A stretch of DNA of 64,000 nucleotides from JAIEOG01 sp964519985 (GCA_964519985.1 CAZFMF010000001.1:271088-335087); one strand, 5' to 3'. Counted from the stretch's first letter, positions 33,951 through 42,631 are shown. Translations and numbers: made by a program. Notes: generated by a model not told the origin, from the sequence alone.

Positions 33951-34961
33951 TCAAAGGTAGCGCTCAATCGCACCGACGACTTCATCGGAGGTGATTTGGG
34001 TCAGGCACCCGTGCGACGCCAGCGGACACGTTTCCACTCCGCACCAGGCGTAGCGGGGATCCCCGGCGTCATTGGAACGACAATGCATCGGCTTTTGAAT
34101 GGCGGTGTGTCTTGGCTCCGTGTAGGGGTGCCATTCTCCCACCGATTCGGGACCGAAGAGAGTCACGGTGGGGATGTTCAACGCCGCGGCCAAATGTTTC
34201 AAACCGGAGTCGGAGCCGACATAAAGCTTGGCCTGCGCGAGCAAGCCGATCGCTTGTTCCAGGCGCGGAGTGAAAAATACCGTCGGAAAACGGCGAGCAA
34301 TCGGTTCCATCCCGCGAAACTCGCTGGCGTCCGGGGCGATCACCGCGACCGGGTGGTGACTTGCGATCTTTTCGATCGTCGTCGCGTAGCGTTCCAACGG
34401 CCAGCGTTTTGCCGGCCGGCTTGCCCCCGGCGCGAAGACAATCGGCGCTTGCAGGCTAAGACCGGTCTGGCGTTCCCATTGCTTGGCGGCTTCTTTTTTC
34501 CATTCCGCTTTGCAAAAAATACGCGTTTCCGGCGCGGCGCCACTCCACCCCAACGTCCGCACGACGTTGAGATCCCGATCGGTCGCCGCCATCGGCTGGC
34601 CGAGGTTCACGACCGGAAGATCCGAACCCAGATTGCGACCTTTTCGGCTGTGGTGGTGAATGACACATTTTGCGGCACCCGACCGGCGCACCAAACGCCG
34701 CGTCCTTTGGCTGGCGTGGAAAGCCAATGCATAGTCGTAACCGCGCGTCTTCCACTCGCGGGCGAGTCGTGCGTGACGTCCGTCACTTTTTAGCGGAAAC
34801 CGCGTCTTGAATCGCGGGTCGGCTTCGAAAAGCGGCGCGTATTCGGCGGGAAAAGCGATGTCGATCTCGGCGCCGGGAAAATGCCGTAGAAGCGCCTCCA
34901 GGGCGGAGGTCCAAAGAATCGTATCGCCGAGGCGTCTCCATTTGACGGCAAGGATCTTCAC
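33951..34961 (-). CDS. Glycosyltransferase family 9 (heptosyltransferase-like)
   Basis: The 336-residue GT-B enzyme resembles LPS heptosyltransferases. Visible elements are VKILAVKWRRLGDTILWTSALEAL at the start, PGASRPAKRWPLERYATTI at the donor site and YVGSDSGLKHLAAALNIPTVTLFGP near the C-terminus. It would add a heptose or other sugar to lipid A-core. GTG at 34961 is chosen because it gives the family's usual N-terminus; a TTG at 35003 is the alternative. No other LPS genes are adjacent. It lies 27 bases before the metalloprotease gene and may share its transcript. Confidence 0.86.
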   Translation of the reverse strand: MKILAVKWRRLGDTILWTSALEALLRHFPGAEIDIAFPAEYAPLFEADPRFKTRFPLKSDGRHARLAREWKTRGYDYALAFHASQRTRRLVRRSGAAKCVIHHHSRKGRNLGSDLPVVNLGQPMAATDRDLNVVRTLGWSGAAPETRIFCKAEWKKEAAKQWERQTGLSLQAPIVFAPGASRPAKRWPLERYATTIEKIASHHPVAVIAPDASEFRGMEPIARRFPTVFFTPRLEQAIGLLAQAKLYVGSDSGLKHLAAALNIPTVTLFGPESVGEWHPYTEPRHTAIQKPMHCRSNDAGDPRYAWCGVETCPLASHGCLTQITSDEVVGAIERYL

Positions 34962-35115
34962 ATCGATGGAAGCGACGTTAGAGGGGATCGCGAAGCGGGG
35001 CAAGTCTCAGTTTGATGTAATCGGCGCAGTGCGTCGAACGCCGAATAATCAAGAAATTGCTGTATAAACGGGCATTTTTCGATTAGTTTTTAGTTTCAAC
35101 CAGGAGTCAAAAAAG

Positions 35116-35655
35116 ATGAGCGGAGCGAGACATCTTCGGTTTTCTTTCATAGCGGTCTTTGCATTGTGTTTGGCAGTGGCACTTGCTTCCTGCAGCAAGA
35201 AAGATGTGAAGCCGGATGAGCCGGGCTTCAGTCCTTCCGACGGCGCCGCCGCCGACGGAATGGGGGATGCCGCCGCCGCGACCCCGGCGCTGAGTGCGGG
35301 TGACGCTTCGGCCGCCGCGCCGGAACTCGAAACGATTTACTACGCGTTCGATAGCTTCAGCCTGAGCAACGAAGCGCGCAACGCTTTGAAGACGAATGCC
35401 CAGTGGCTGACGGAAAATCCGACGGCCACCATTCAGGTCGAAGGGCATTGCGATGAACGCGGAACGACGGAATACAACCTCGCGTTGGGTGAGCGTCGGT
35501 CCAATGCGGCAAAGGACTACCTCCAGAAGTTGGGCGTAGATGCTTCGCGCATCTCCGTGATCAGCTACGGTGAGGAGCGGCCCCAGGAAATGGGGAGCGA
35601 AGAAGGCGCCTGGGCGAAAAACCGCCGCGCTTCGTTCGTAATCCTTTCGCGGTAG
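35116..35655 (+). CDS. pal: Peptidoglycan-associated lipoprotein Pal
   Basis: The 179-residue lipoprotein has a lipobox LALASC-like cleavage site (VALASC, Cys about 33), an Ala/Gly/Pro-rich linker and an OmpA-type peptidoglycan-binding domain: IYYAFDSFSLSNEARNAL, VEGHCDERGTTEYNLALGERRS and VISYGEERP. Pal anchors the outer membrane to peptidoglycan through Tol. AGGAG lies nine bases before the ATG. It is first of a three-gene cluster with a DUF4398 lipoprotein and cpoB. The tolQRAB genes are not in the window. Confidence 0.95.
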   Translation: MSGARHLRFSFIAVFALCLAVALASCSKKDVKPDEPGFSPSDGAAADGMGDAAAATPALSAGDASAAAPELETIYYAFDSFSLSNEARNALKTNAQWLTENPTATIQVEGHCDERGTTEYNLALGERRSNAAKDYLQKLGVDASRISVISYGEERPQEMGSEEGAWAKNRRASFVILSR

Positions 35656-35657
35656 TC

Positions 35658-36065
35658 GTGAAATTCATAGCGGCGAAAGCCAGCCCTAGGCACTCATTGC
35701 GTCGGCGAGTCTCGCGGTCGACGATTTGTCCCGGGTTGGTTTTCGCCGCTTTTCTTTTCTCCGGGTGCGAGTCTCGCCCCGTCAAAGAGCTCGCGCTGGC
35801 CGACGTGGCCATTCGCGCCGCCCAAAAAGTGAAGGCCGAGTCGCTCGCGACCGACGAGTTTCGTCGGGCGGAAAACTACTATTTGCGCGCTAAAAAAGAC
35901 TATGCCGATGGGTACTACGACTCGAGTCGCAAGTACGCGGTGGATGCCCGTCTTTCGGCCGAGCGCGCCGAGTACACCGCGCTTTCGAAGCAGCAAAAAG
36001 TGAAGGCGCGTGATTCGGAGACGATGGTTGATACGCCTCCCCCGGCCGAAGGAGGTCGTCAGTGA
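35658..36065 (+). CDS. DUF4398-type lipoprotein
   Basis: This 135-residue protein has a basic N-terminus, a hydrophobic stretch and a lipobox FLFSGC. Helical segments follow, with spaced Ala and Tyr residues (EFRRAENYYLRAKKDYADGYYDSSRKYAVDAR shows the repeat-like pattern) typical of DUF4398 proteins found near Pal. It starts at GTG two bases after pal and overlaps cpoB by four bases (GTGA). It probably works in envelope maintenance with Pal; the mechanism is unknown. Confidence 0.78.
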   Translation: MKFIAAKASPRHSLRRRVSRSTICPGLVFAAFLFSGCESRPVKELALADVAIRAAQKVKAESLATDEFRRAENYYLRAKKDYADGYYDSSRKYAVDARLSAERAEYTALSKQQKVKARDSETMVDTPPPAEGGRQ

Positions 36066-36769
36066 GAGCGGTTTGGGTATTGGGACTCGTTTGTATCCTT
36101 TTCTCGACTCTGGGCGCGAGCTGTAAAACCAAACGCGATGTCCGGCGCGAGCAAGAATATGAACGCATCAAAGCGGAAGTGCGGGAAGCGCGTGGTGCCC
36201 GGGCGGACCTAGAAGTGATTTCGGAAGAGTTTCGAACCGAGCTGGCGCGCCTTAGCACCGCCGTGGAAGAGCAGAGTCAGTTGCAGCGCGTGCAAAATGA
36301 AGAGCTCCGTCGTGAACTGCAGACGATGAGCACGAAAGTCCAGACGCTCGAGCAACAAATGGCGGCGGCCACCGCGGCACCGCCGCCCAAGGTGCAAAAG
36401 CCCGCCACCTACGAGTCGGCGCGGGAGCTTTTCGATGCCCAGAAGTATGAAGAAGCGGCCGAGGAAGCCAAGTCCGTGATCCGCACCAAGCCAAAAGCAT
36501 CGCCGGACGTGCGCAAAGCGCAGTTTCTTTTGGCGGAGTCTTATTTTGCGGCGAAGGATTTCGGAGCGGCGGCTTTGGAATTCTCAGAATTTAAGAAAGC
36601 CTACCCGAAAGACGCGAACACGCCGAGTGCCACGTTTCGGCAGGGGTTGTGCTTTAAAAACCTGGGCAAAGAAAAGGAAGCGAAGCTTTTCTATCAGGAA
36701 GTGATCGAGCGCTTTCCGAAAAGTCCGGCGGCGGCCCAGGCCAAAAAAGAACTCGCTAAGAAACACTAA
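36062..36769 (+). CDS. cpoB: Tol-Pal cell-division coordinator CpoB/YbgF, lipoprotein form
   Basis: The 235-residue protein has an N-terminal lipobox (LGASC), a long coiled coil (ELARLSTAVEEQSQLQRVQN onwards) and three C-terminal TPR units (AKSVIRTKPKASPDVRKAQF, AALEFSEFKKAYPKDA, YQEVIERFPKSPAAAQAK). E. coli CpoB is soluble in the periplasm, so the lipid anchor is a variation. It coordinates Tol with peptidoglycan synthesis. The start is GTG. Its stop overlaps the stop of the convergent protease gene. Confidence 0.9.
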   Translation: MRAVWVLGLVCILFSTLGASCKTKRDVRREQEYERIKAEVREARGARADLEVISEEFRTELARLSTAVEEQSQLQRVQNEELRRELQTMSTKVQTLEQQMAAATAAPPPKVQKPATYESARELFDAQKYEEAAEEAKSVIRTKPKASPDVRKAQFLLAESYFAAKDFGAAALEFSEFKKAYPKDANTPSATFRQGLCFKNLGKEKEAKLFYQEVIERFPKSPAAAQAKKELAKKH

Positions 36770-37941
36770 ACAGCGCAACGCGCCAGACGTCGCCCGATCC
36801 AGATCAAGGCGCCAAACAACGCGGTCGCAACCCAAGGCATTTCGGGGGGAACCGGCCGTCCCTGGTGGACACTGAGGCACGAAAGCGTTTGCCGCTCAAT
36901 CGAGCAGGCCGCGGTCGTAGGGAAGAGGTCGAGTTTCTTCCCGACTCCCGAGTAACCCGCTCGCAACCCCGCGGTATCGCTACTCGCCAAATCGCGTTTT
37001 TTTGTTTCGCCGTTGAGTTGAGCATTTTCAAACATGGTCGCGTCGGAATCTTTCGGATCCGTTTCGTGGCCCATGCCAATGAAATGCCCTACTTCATGCG
37101 TTAGGATGTTTTGCACATCGTGCTTACCGGCCTCGCCGGTCGTCGTGAAACCGTGATTGACCCCATTGAGTAGGATATCGGTATCGAGGATCATCCCGGC
37201 GTGGGCGCCCGAGCCAGAGACGTAGAAATTGCGCGTAATCGCGATGGCGTCGGGATCGAACTGCCACCCACTTTTGATCAGAACAATCGAGTTTACGCTA
37301 TCGTTGCGATTGAGGACGTTCGACGTGCAACCCATCGGCAGGAATTCCAAGGTGACATCTTGGGGGTTGCGCCACGTCTTAAAACTCGCATCGATCGCCC
37401 GCACGATGTTCTCGTGACCGGCTAAGGTGGGAAGGCTCATGTAGTACGGCACCGGAAAGTATTGCGCGTCCCAGTAGAGAAAGGGACCGGTGCCTGCTCC
37501 ATTGCTACCGTCGGTGCGATTGCGGGAGTACCCGCGCGAAGGGCGCAACGAAACGAGCCCGGTGCCAAAGCCAGCCACTTGAAAGTGCCCGCTCTCGGTA
37601 CGTCGGAGGGTCGCCCGGTAGGATTGTCCCGCGTAGGGTCGCGGGTAGCCGGAGAAGAGTACGCCAGTTCCGTTCATTTCGCCGCCCAGGGTTTCAATGG
37701 TGAGGGTCTGTCCCTCGCGGGGGAACCAGCCGCCGTCGTCGGTGATCCGCAATATTTTCGTCACGCGAGCGGTCGCGAGGCTGCGCACATCGAAGTTTTC
37801 ATCGGGAATGCTTTCGAGACGTTCGACTTCGATTTCAGCTTCCAGGGGAGCGCCTAGGCGTTGTCGTTGGACGGCCTCGGGCAGCACGAGTGTGGCGCGC
37901 GCAGGAATCGCGCACAATAATAACAAGATGACAAGTCGCAT
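36766..37941 (-). CDS. Matrixin-like zinc metalloprotease with C-terminal membrane anchor
   Basis: This 391-residue secreted protein has a signal peptide and, at residues 282-292, the metzincin motif HEVGHFIGMGH with three zinc ligands and catalytic Glu283. Domain layout and YYMSLPTLAG suggest a matrixin-type catalytic domain. The C-terminus has PVPPEMPWVATALFGALIW followed by GRRLARC, a membrane helix and basic tail reminiscent of PEP-CTERM or MYXO-CTERM sorting signals. Whether it is processed is inference. It stands alone, with a 3' overlap with cpoB. Confidence 0.82.
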   Translation of the reverse strand: MRLVILLLLCAIPARATLVLPEAVQRQRLGAPLEAEIEVERLESIPDENFDVRSLATARVTKILRITDDGGWFPREGQTLTIETLGGEMNGTGVLFSGYPRPYAGQSYRATLRRTESGHFQVAGFGTGLVSLRPSRGYSRNRTDGSNGAGTGPFLYWDAQYFPVPYYMSLPTLAGHENIVRAIDASFKTWRNPQDVTLEFLPMGCTSNVLNRNDSVNSIVLIKSGWQFDPDAIAITRNFYVSGSGAHAGMILDTDILLNGVNHGFTTTGEAGKHDVQNILTHEVGHFIGMGHETDPKDSDATMFENAQLNGETKKRDLASSDTAGLRAGYSGVGKKLDLFPTTAACSIERQTLSCLSVHQGRPVPPEMPWVATALFGALIWIGRRLARCAV

Positions 37942-38100
37942 TATGGGGTCCTCGGGTAGGTCGGAAGGAAAGGTCTATTTTAACATTGTAATGACCTGTG
38001 CGCCGACGTTCGTTCGGAGCCGGGGGTGAGTCGGGCACAGGCGTTCGCCCTTGCCCGGGGTAGCCGCCCCTGGTTAATATCCCGACGAATGAAAGGCTAC

Positions 38101-38778
38101 ATGGCGAATCCAACCGAGCAGGCGAAAATCCGCGCTTTGAAATGGGCCGTTCTGAAGCAACACCGCTCCTTGCCCCATGCTTTGCGCCGTCTCTATCATC
38201 TGATCATGGGGCTGGGCTGTTTTTCCCTCTACGCCTGGCTAATCGATCGGAACACCGCGTGCTGGCTCTTGGCCCTGATCGGAGGCCCTTTCATCTTGAT
38301 GGATATTTTGCGTTTGCAGCATCCCGGTCTCAAGAAACTGGTGCTCCAATACTACGGGCCGTTGATGCGACGAAACGAACTGCTCGGACTTTCCGGCAAC
38401 TCTTTTTTTATCGCCGGCATGTTCACCGTCGTTTTCTTTTTCTCGCAACCCATTGCGTTGCTCAGCGTTTTATTTCTCGCGCTGGGCGATCCGGTCGCCG
38501 CATTTTTCGGTACGCGTTACGGACGCATCAAAATCATTGGTGGAAAATCCGCGGAAGGGGCTTTTGCCAACTTCGTAGCGAGCGGGATCGCTTCGGCGGT
38601 ATTCGCGGCCGGTTACTTGGGGCTTTCTTCCGACGCGGTACTCACGCTTGGTTTGGTGGGGGGCGCGGTTTCCACTTTGGCCGAATTGGTGCCTTTTCCG
38701 GTTGACGATAATTTCAGCGTGCCGGTCCTGTCGGCATTGCAACTCGCTCTGATCGACCGACTGGTTCCGCTTTTTTAG
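38101..38778 (+). CDS. Membrane CTP-transferase/dolichol-kinase-like protein
   Basis: The 225-residue integral membrane protein has about six helices. It has a segment LGDPVAAFFGTRYGR followed by IIGGKSAEGAFANFVASG and a late PVDDNFSVPVLSA. This pattern of D-x2-A-x6-G, K-S-x-E-G and D-D-N matches the SEC59/dolichol kinase and phosphatidate cytidylyltransferase-like family. It would use CTP to phosphorylate or activate an isoprenoid or lipid substrate. ATG 38101 has AAAGG just upstream; ATG 38089 and 38026 are alternatives. Confidence 0.78.
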   Translation: MANPTEQAKIRALKWAVLKQHRSLPHALRRLYHLIMGLGCFSLYAWLIDRNTACWLLALIGGPFILMDILRLQHPGLKKLVLQYYGPLMRRNELLGLSGNSFFIAGMFTVVFFFSQPIALLSVLFLALGDPVAAFFGTRYGRIKIIGGKSAEGAFANFVASGIASAVFAAGYLGLSSDAVLTLGLVGGAVSTLAELVPFPVDDNFSVPVLSALQLALIDRLVPLF

Positions 38779-38780
38779 TC

Positions 38781-39674
38781 TTATTCCAAATGGAGATCGA
38801 CCCCGTAGTTCGTCCGGCAGTTGCCTTGGTGTCCATTCCGCACGCTCGGGCTTGAGTCCACTTGTTCGAAGAATGTGAGCATCGCATCGGTGGTATCCAC
38901 CAAATCACGGGGGTCGCCGCTGTCGAGTTCCACTAATATCGACCACACCCCGTGCTTCCAATAGACCCAGTCTTCGTAGCTGCCGAAAACGGGATACACG
39001 ACATCGCCCGAGCGGCCGTAGGGGTATCGATTGAAGCGAGTCGCGTCCCGGAGCAGGGAAGCATACTTGGTGTCGTCGAGCGTGTGCGTTTCGGACGTCG
39101 CAAAGCCCCAGGGATAGGTCATCGTACCCAAGTAACCGTGAATCGTAGCGGTGGCGGTATAGGTTCGAGATTGCAAAAGCTGCATCATCGCCTGGATGCT
39201 TCGCAGGGTCACGGGACCGGAGTTGCAAGGTCCGGGGTACTCGCGATTGGAATCGCGGCGAAACTCATTGCGCGTATTGGCGTTGTAACCGGACGTGTTT
39301 AGGACCGGCACGATTGTCCATTCGGTGTCAGGAAGGCGCCCCCGTAGCATATGGGGTGCTCGGTACTGAACGACGAGGGAGCGGGCAATGTGCATTGCGA
39401 GCATCGGTGCGTGGCGTTCGTCGCCATGGTGGGTGGCCACGATCAGGTGCCCAATCTTAGTGGGATCTAAATGTCCCGGATTGTTGCTGATGCGTAGGGC
39501 GCGAATCGGGATGCCGATTTCGTTCCATCCGATGTCGAAGCTCGAAACCAGATCGGGATTTTTCGTTTGCAGCTCGGATATCTCAACCAGAATTTTGTCG
39601 TAGGCCGTGGTCTCGGCGCGCGCCGTGGCGCCCATGGAAATTAAAACCAGCAACGGGAAGAGTAGGGGAATCAT
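38781..39674 (-). CDS. Secreted zinc carboxypeptidase, M14 family
   Basis: The 297-residue exported enzyme has a signal peptide (MIPLLFPLLVLISMGATARA) and the M14 zinc set: H83-G-D-E86, a later His in TIHGYLGTMTYPWG, and the catalytic Glu in ILVELDSGD. YNANTRNEFRRDSNREYPG carries the Asn-Arg substrate-carboxylate region. It would trim C-terminal residues of peptides, perhaps peptidoglycan or prey peptides. It diverges from the histone gene across a 99-base gap and converges on the lipid-kinase-like gene. Confidence 0.88.
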   Translation of the reverse strand: MIPLLFPLLVLISMGATARAETTAYDKILVEISELQTKNPDLVSSFDIGWNEIGIPIRALRISNNPGHLDPTKIGHLIVATHHGDERHAPMLAMHIARSLVVQYRAPHMLRGRLPDTEWTIVPVLNTSGYNANTRNEFRRDSNREYPGPCNSGPVTLRSIQAMMQLLQSRTYTATATIHGYLGTMTYPWGFATSETHTLDDTKYASLLRDATRFNRYPYGRSGDVVYPVFGSYEDWVYWKHGVWSILVELDSGDPRDLVDTTDAMLTFFEQVDSSPSVRNGHQGNCRTNYGVDLHLE

Positions 39675-39773
39675 GCGTTTTAGTCGGGGATGTTTCCATT
39701 ATATCGGGCTTTCCAACGGGGCTCGAAAATATTAACATCAGCTTCGCATTACCTTATTTATTCAGGAGAAAAC

Positions 39774-39965
39774 ATGGCTTCAAAAAAAGGTGGTCCGTCT
39801 CTCGTTGTTCAATCCAAGGTTAAGGACGTTGTCCGTAAGGCGAAAATGAAATGTTCGTCCGACGTGATCGACGCGGTTAGTCGTCTCGTTAACACCACGC
39901 TTTTGAAAGGTGTCGAGCGCGCGAAGGCCAACGGCCGCAAGACTCTGCGCGGCGCGGACCTCTAA
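39774..39965 (+). CDS. Bacterial histone-fold protein (HBb/Bd0055-like)
   Basis: This 63-residue basic protein starts MASKKGGPSLVVQSKVKDVV and ends AKANGRKTLRGADL. Predicted layout is short helix, long central helix (SSDVIDAVSRLVNTTLLKGVERAKA) and a basic loop reaching R-K-T-x4-D, as in single-histone-fold proteins. Its length, VVQSKVKDVV segment and Arg-Lys-Thr..Asp-Leu end match Bdellovibrio HBb, a dimeric abundant chromatin protein that bends DNA. AGGAG lies five bases before the ATG. The gene is monocistronic-looking, with a hairpin after the stop. Archaeal-type four-histone stacking residues are not evident. Family call is strong; role in DNA compaction is by homology. Confidence 0.85.
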   Translation: MASKKGGPSLVVQSKVKDVVRKAKMKCSSDVIDAVSRLVNTTLLKGVERAKANGRKTLRGADL

Positions 39966-39974
39966 TCTTTTCGG

Positions 39975-40004
39975 GGGAACTCCTCTCGTCACGGGGGAGT
40001 TCCC
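39975..40004 (+). repeat. Nine-base stem-loop after the histone gene
   Basis: GGGAACTCC and GGAGTTCCC pair perfectly around a 12-base loop, ten bases after the histone stop. There is no T run. It may end or stabilise the histone mRNA, or separate it from the GNAT gene 14 bases further on. Confidence 0.55.
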
Positions 40005-40017
40005 GCTCGACTTGGCC

Positions 40018-41064
40018 ATGGAGACAAATTCACTCCATTTCGGCATTACCCCGAGCGATTCGCCGTCCATCGTGCGCTTTCTTGACGAGGAATTGCGCGC
40101 GCAGGCGGGTTTTTCCGTACGTGACGAATACCCGGCGGTTTTCGGTGACTACCCCGGTGGTCACTCTCTCTTTGTAAAAAATGCGCGGGGCGAAGTGGTG
40201 GCCCATGTGGCGTATCTCACGCGCGTTTTTACGCACTCGCTCTATCAATTCAAGATTGGTTTGATCGGTTCGGTGGCAACGGCCGAATCTTATCGTGGGC
40301 ATGGAATTGCGAGTGCGCTGCTGCGGGAGGCCCTCCAGCAGTTGAAGAGCGCCGGCTGCTTCTTCGCCGTACTCTGGGCCGAGAATCCGGAATTCTATCG
40401 TCCGTTGGGTTTCGAACGCGCCGGCCGCGAACAGTCGTTGCGTTTTTCCGCTCGAGAGATTGTCGATGAGGATCTTTCCGAGCCCGTTTTTCCTTTTGAT
40501 CCCCGTCGTCACACCGAGGGAATTTGGCGTTTGTATCGACAGCACAAGGTCACCGTCGATCGATCGTTGCAAGAGTTCAAACGGCTCTGCCGCATTCCGC
40601 GATCACGTATCTTCATTACTGCTTCCGAAGAAACTCCGACGTCCTACATTGTGATCAATAAAGGGATGGATTTTCCGCACTACATCCACGAATGGGGTGG
40701 GAAGTTAGAGCATGTCCGCGCCAATGTGGCGCGTGTTCAAAAACAGATTCTGCCCGAACGCGACCTGACGCTCATTGCTCCGGGGGATTATGATCTAAAA
40801 ACCCTGCGAAACTTGGCGGTCCAGACCTCGCCGGGGGTTCTCGGAATGGTGCGACTCTTGGATCGGGCGCGTCTGCGCGCGGTTTACTTGGACTACCTTA
40901 AGGCGATCGGTGAGAAAAACTGGATGGGCGAGGAATGGGGTGGCGATGGTCGCTCGATTCCGACCAAAACCGATCAAGAGTTCACGCGAGCGATTTTGGG
41001 TGACGACGGGTACGCCGAACACCCGACTTTGCCGTTCTTTCTCTGGGGAATGGATTCCATCTAA
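40018..41064 (+). CDS. GNAT-family acetyltransferase with extended C-terminus
   Basis: The 348-residue protein has a GNAT acetyl-CoA site in its N-terminal half (IGSVATAESYRGHGIASALL, then FAVLWAENPEFYRPLGFERAG). The C-terminal part of about 180 residues resembles no domain I know and may be a substrate or sterol-carrier-like domain. The ATG at 40018 was chosen; the open frame extends back into the histone gene, which is spurious. The substrate is unknown. It converges on the methyltransferase gene with a four-base stop overlap. Confidence 0.82.
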   Translation: METNSLHFGITPSDSPSIVRFLDEELRAQAGFSVRDEYPAVFGDYPGGHSLFVKNARGEVVAHVAYLTRVFTHSLYQFKIGLIGSVATAESYRGHGIASALLREALQQLKSAGCFFAVLWAENPEFYRPLGFERAGREQSLRFSAREIVDEDLSEPVFPFDPRRHTEGIWRLYRQHKVTVDRSLQEFKRLCRIPRSRIFITASEETPTSYIVINKGMDFPHYIHEWGGKLEHVRANVARVQKQILPERDLTLIAPGDYDLKTLRNLAVQTSPGVLGMVRLLDRARLRAVYLDYLKAIGEKNWMGEEWGGDGRSIPTKTDQEFTRAILGDDGYAEHPTLPFFLWGMDSI

Positions 41065-41780
41065 GCTTTCGTTCCCACCATCGAAATGAAATTGCCGGTC
41101 CAGGGTGCGCGGGTGAACGCGCGTGCGGCGCGGAAAAAGGCCCGGGCTCCGCTATGCGCCGCATCGATCAGAGGGTGCGGGTGCGTGGTGAACATCGAGT
41201 GAAACTCCGGCGCGCCCCACTGAAAAAGCCCCCGCGAGACTTCGATAATTTCTTGTTCCTTGAAAGCGTGGCGGGCCACATTGGAGTGCCCTTCTAGGAT
41301 GCGATCCACCCAGTTGGGTCGGGAAAAGTGGGCCCGGGTGTAAGGGTTGCGGGCGTGGTGATCGAAAAAGAGAATCTGACCATCATCTTTGAGGATCTCG
41401 TGGACGCGCGCGAAAACCGGGCGCAGGTCAAAAATCAACATCAGCACACCCCAGCAAAGCACGACATCGAAGGATTGGGGTGGGATGGAAGCCGCGCAAA
41501 TATCGCCGGCAATGGCGGCGTCGATCCTTTTCTCCCGCAAGGCCACGTTTAGAGCCGATTCGGAAAGATCCAATCCCGTTACGAAATGGCCTTGGCGTTT
41601 GAGCTGGGCCGCGACCATCCCCACCCCGCTGCCAATATCGAGGATGCGCTGCGGACCGGCCGTTAAGCGCGAGGCCCGGCGTAACACCGCGTTGTACTCG
41701 GTCGTGCGGAAGTAGGGGTATCCCTCGGTCTGGGCCCATTCTTCGAACAGGCGAGTGTTTTCGAGGAGGTCTTGGTTCAC
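41061..41780 (-). CDS. SAM-dependent methyltransferase
   Basis: This 239-residue class I methyltransferase shows motif I ILDIGSGVGMVAAQL, an acidic ribose-binding residue in VTGLDLSESAL, and motif IV FDVVLCWGVLML. The GTG at 41780 overlaps the upstream methyltransferase stop (GTGA). It shares an operon with a second methyltransferase and a flippase-like membrane protein, suggesting modification of a lipid-linked or polyketide-like compound. The substrate cannot be named. Confidence 0.83.
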   Translation of the reverse strand: MNQDLLENTRLFEEWAQTEGYPYFRTTEYNAVLRRASRLTAGPQRILDIGSGVGMVAAQLKRQGHFVTGLDLSESALNVALREKRIDAAIAGDICAASIPPQSFDVVLCWGVLMLIFDLRPVFARVHEILKDDGQILFFDHHARNPYTRAHFSRPNWVDRILEGHSNVARHAFKEQEIIEVSRGLFQWGAPEFHSMFTTHPHPLIDAAHSGARAFFRAARAFTRAPWTGNFISMVGTKA

Positions 41781-42631
41781 GCGTTCTCCACGGGTTTTTG
41801 AAAAGCGGCAAAATAGTTTGGCAGCAGAAATTTCGGGGCAACGAATGGACGCAGCGCGCGGGAATAAACCCGTTGCAGTGCTTGGCGTACGGTCAGCCGA
41901 TCATACTCGCTTTCCTTAAACAGAGTGCGCTCCGTCTTTAGGCCTAGGCTTTTTGCCCAATCGACGAGCTCCGAAAGAGGCTGAAAGGTCTCCACCGGGC
42001 CGATGAACCGACTGAGAACGTGCGAGCGGCGCAACCAAGATTTAGGATTGGAGATGAGTCGGCGCTGCGGGTGATCGGCGTTGGGCTCGATCACAATCAA
42101 ACGGCCGCCGGGCGCCAGCACTCGGGCGGCTTCCTCCAACGCCCGGCGTTTTTCTTCGACGTGGTGGAGCGCGTGTTTGTACAGGATCACATTGAAGCTA
42201 CCGTCTTGGAACGGAAGGCGCTGAGCGGTCGCCATCACGCCGGTGAAACCATTGCTGGGGATGAGCAGATTCTCGGCGGGTTCGAGTCCCACCCGCAGGC
42301 GGGCCGGAAGGCGTTTGAGCATGGCGCCCGAGCCGCAACCGATTTCCAGAATATCGTCGTCGGGGGTACAGCGCATGAGATCCATCCAAGCTTGGTAGCT
42401 CAAATCGCTTTCATCTTTGTATTCCACGTTATGGAAGTGCGACGCCCAGAAGGCGAGCTCGCGCGCCAGCGCGGTGCGCTCCGTCGCATTCAAAAAGTCG
42501 GGGAAGCGCCCGTCGCGGATCGGAAAGCGGCTCCCGCAACTGGTGCAGCTCAATGCCGCGTCTGACCTCGTCAACGAAGCCCCCTGACATTCGGGGCAAC
42601 GAAACTTCAAAAGCAGGTTCTCCTGAATCAC
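41777..42631 (-). CDS. SAM methyltransferase with N-terminal zinc ribbon
   Basis: The 284-residue protein begins with a zinc ribbon (FRCPECQG and SCTSCGSRF give four cysteines), followed by a class I methyltransferase core (ILEIGCGSGAMLKRL; FNVILYKHALHHVEE). The GTG at 42631 is supported by AAGGAG six bases upstream and a GTGA overlap with the flippase gene. An ATG at 42652 and a longer open frame to 42925 are less likely. Such ribbon-methyltransferases often occur in glycan and lipid clusters, as here. Confidence 0.84.
   Translation of the reverse strand: MIQENLLLKFRCPECQGASLTRSDAALSCTSCGSRFPIRDGRFPDFLNATERTALARELAFWASHFHNVEYKDESDLSYQAWMDLMRCTPDDDILEIGCGSGAMLKRLPARLRVGLEPAENLLIPSNGFTGVMATAQRLPFQDGSFNVILYKHALHHVEEKRRALEEAARVLAPGGRLIVIEPNADHPQRRLISNPKSWLRRSHVLSRFIGPVETFQPLSELVDWAKSLGLKTERTLFKESEYDRLTVRQALQRVYSRALRPFVAPKFLLPNYFAAFQKPVENA

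Noticed and set aside
39910..40017. Upstream extension of the GNAT frame
   Set aside because: It overlaps the histone gene and has no ribosome-binding site; the ATG at 40018 begins the conserved domain.
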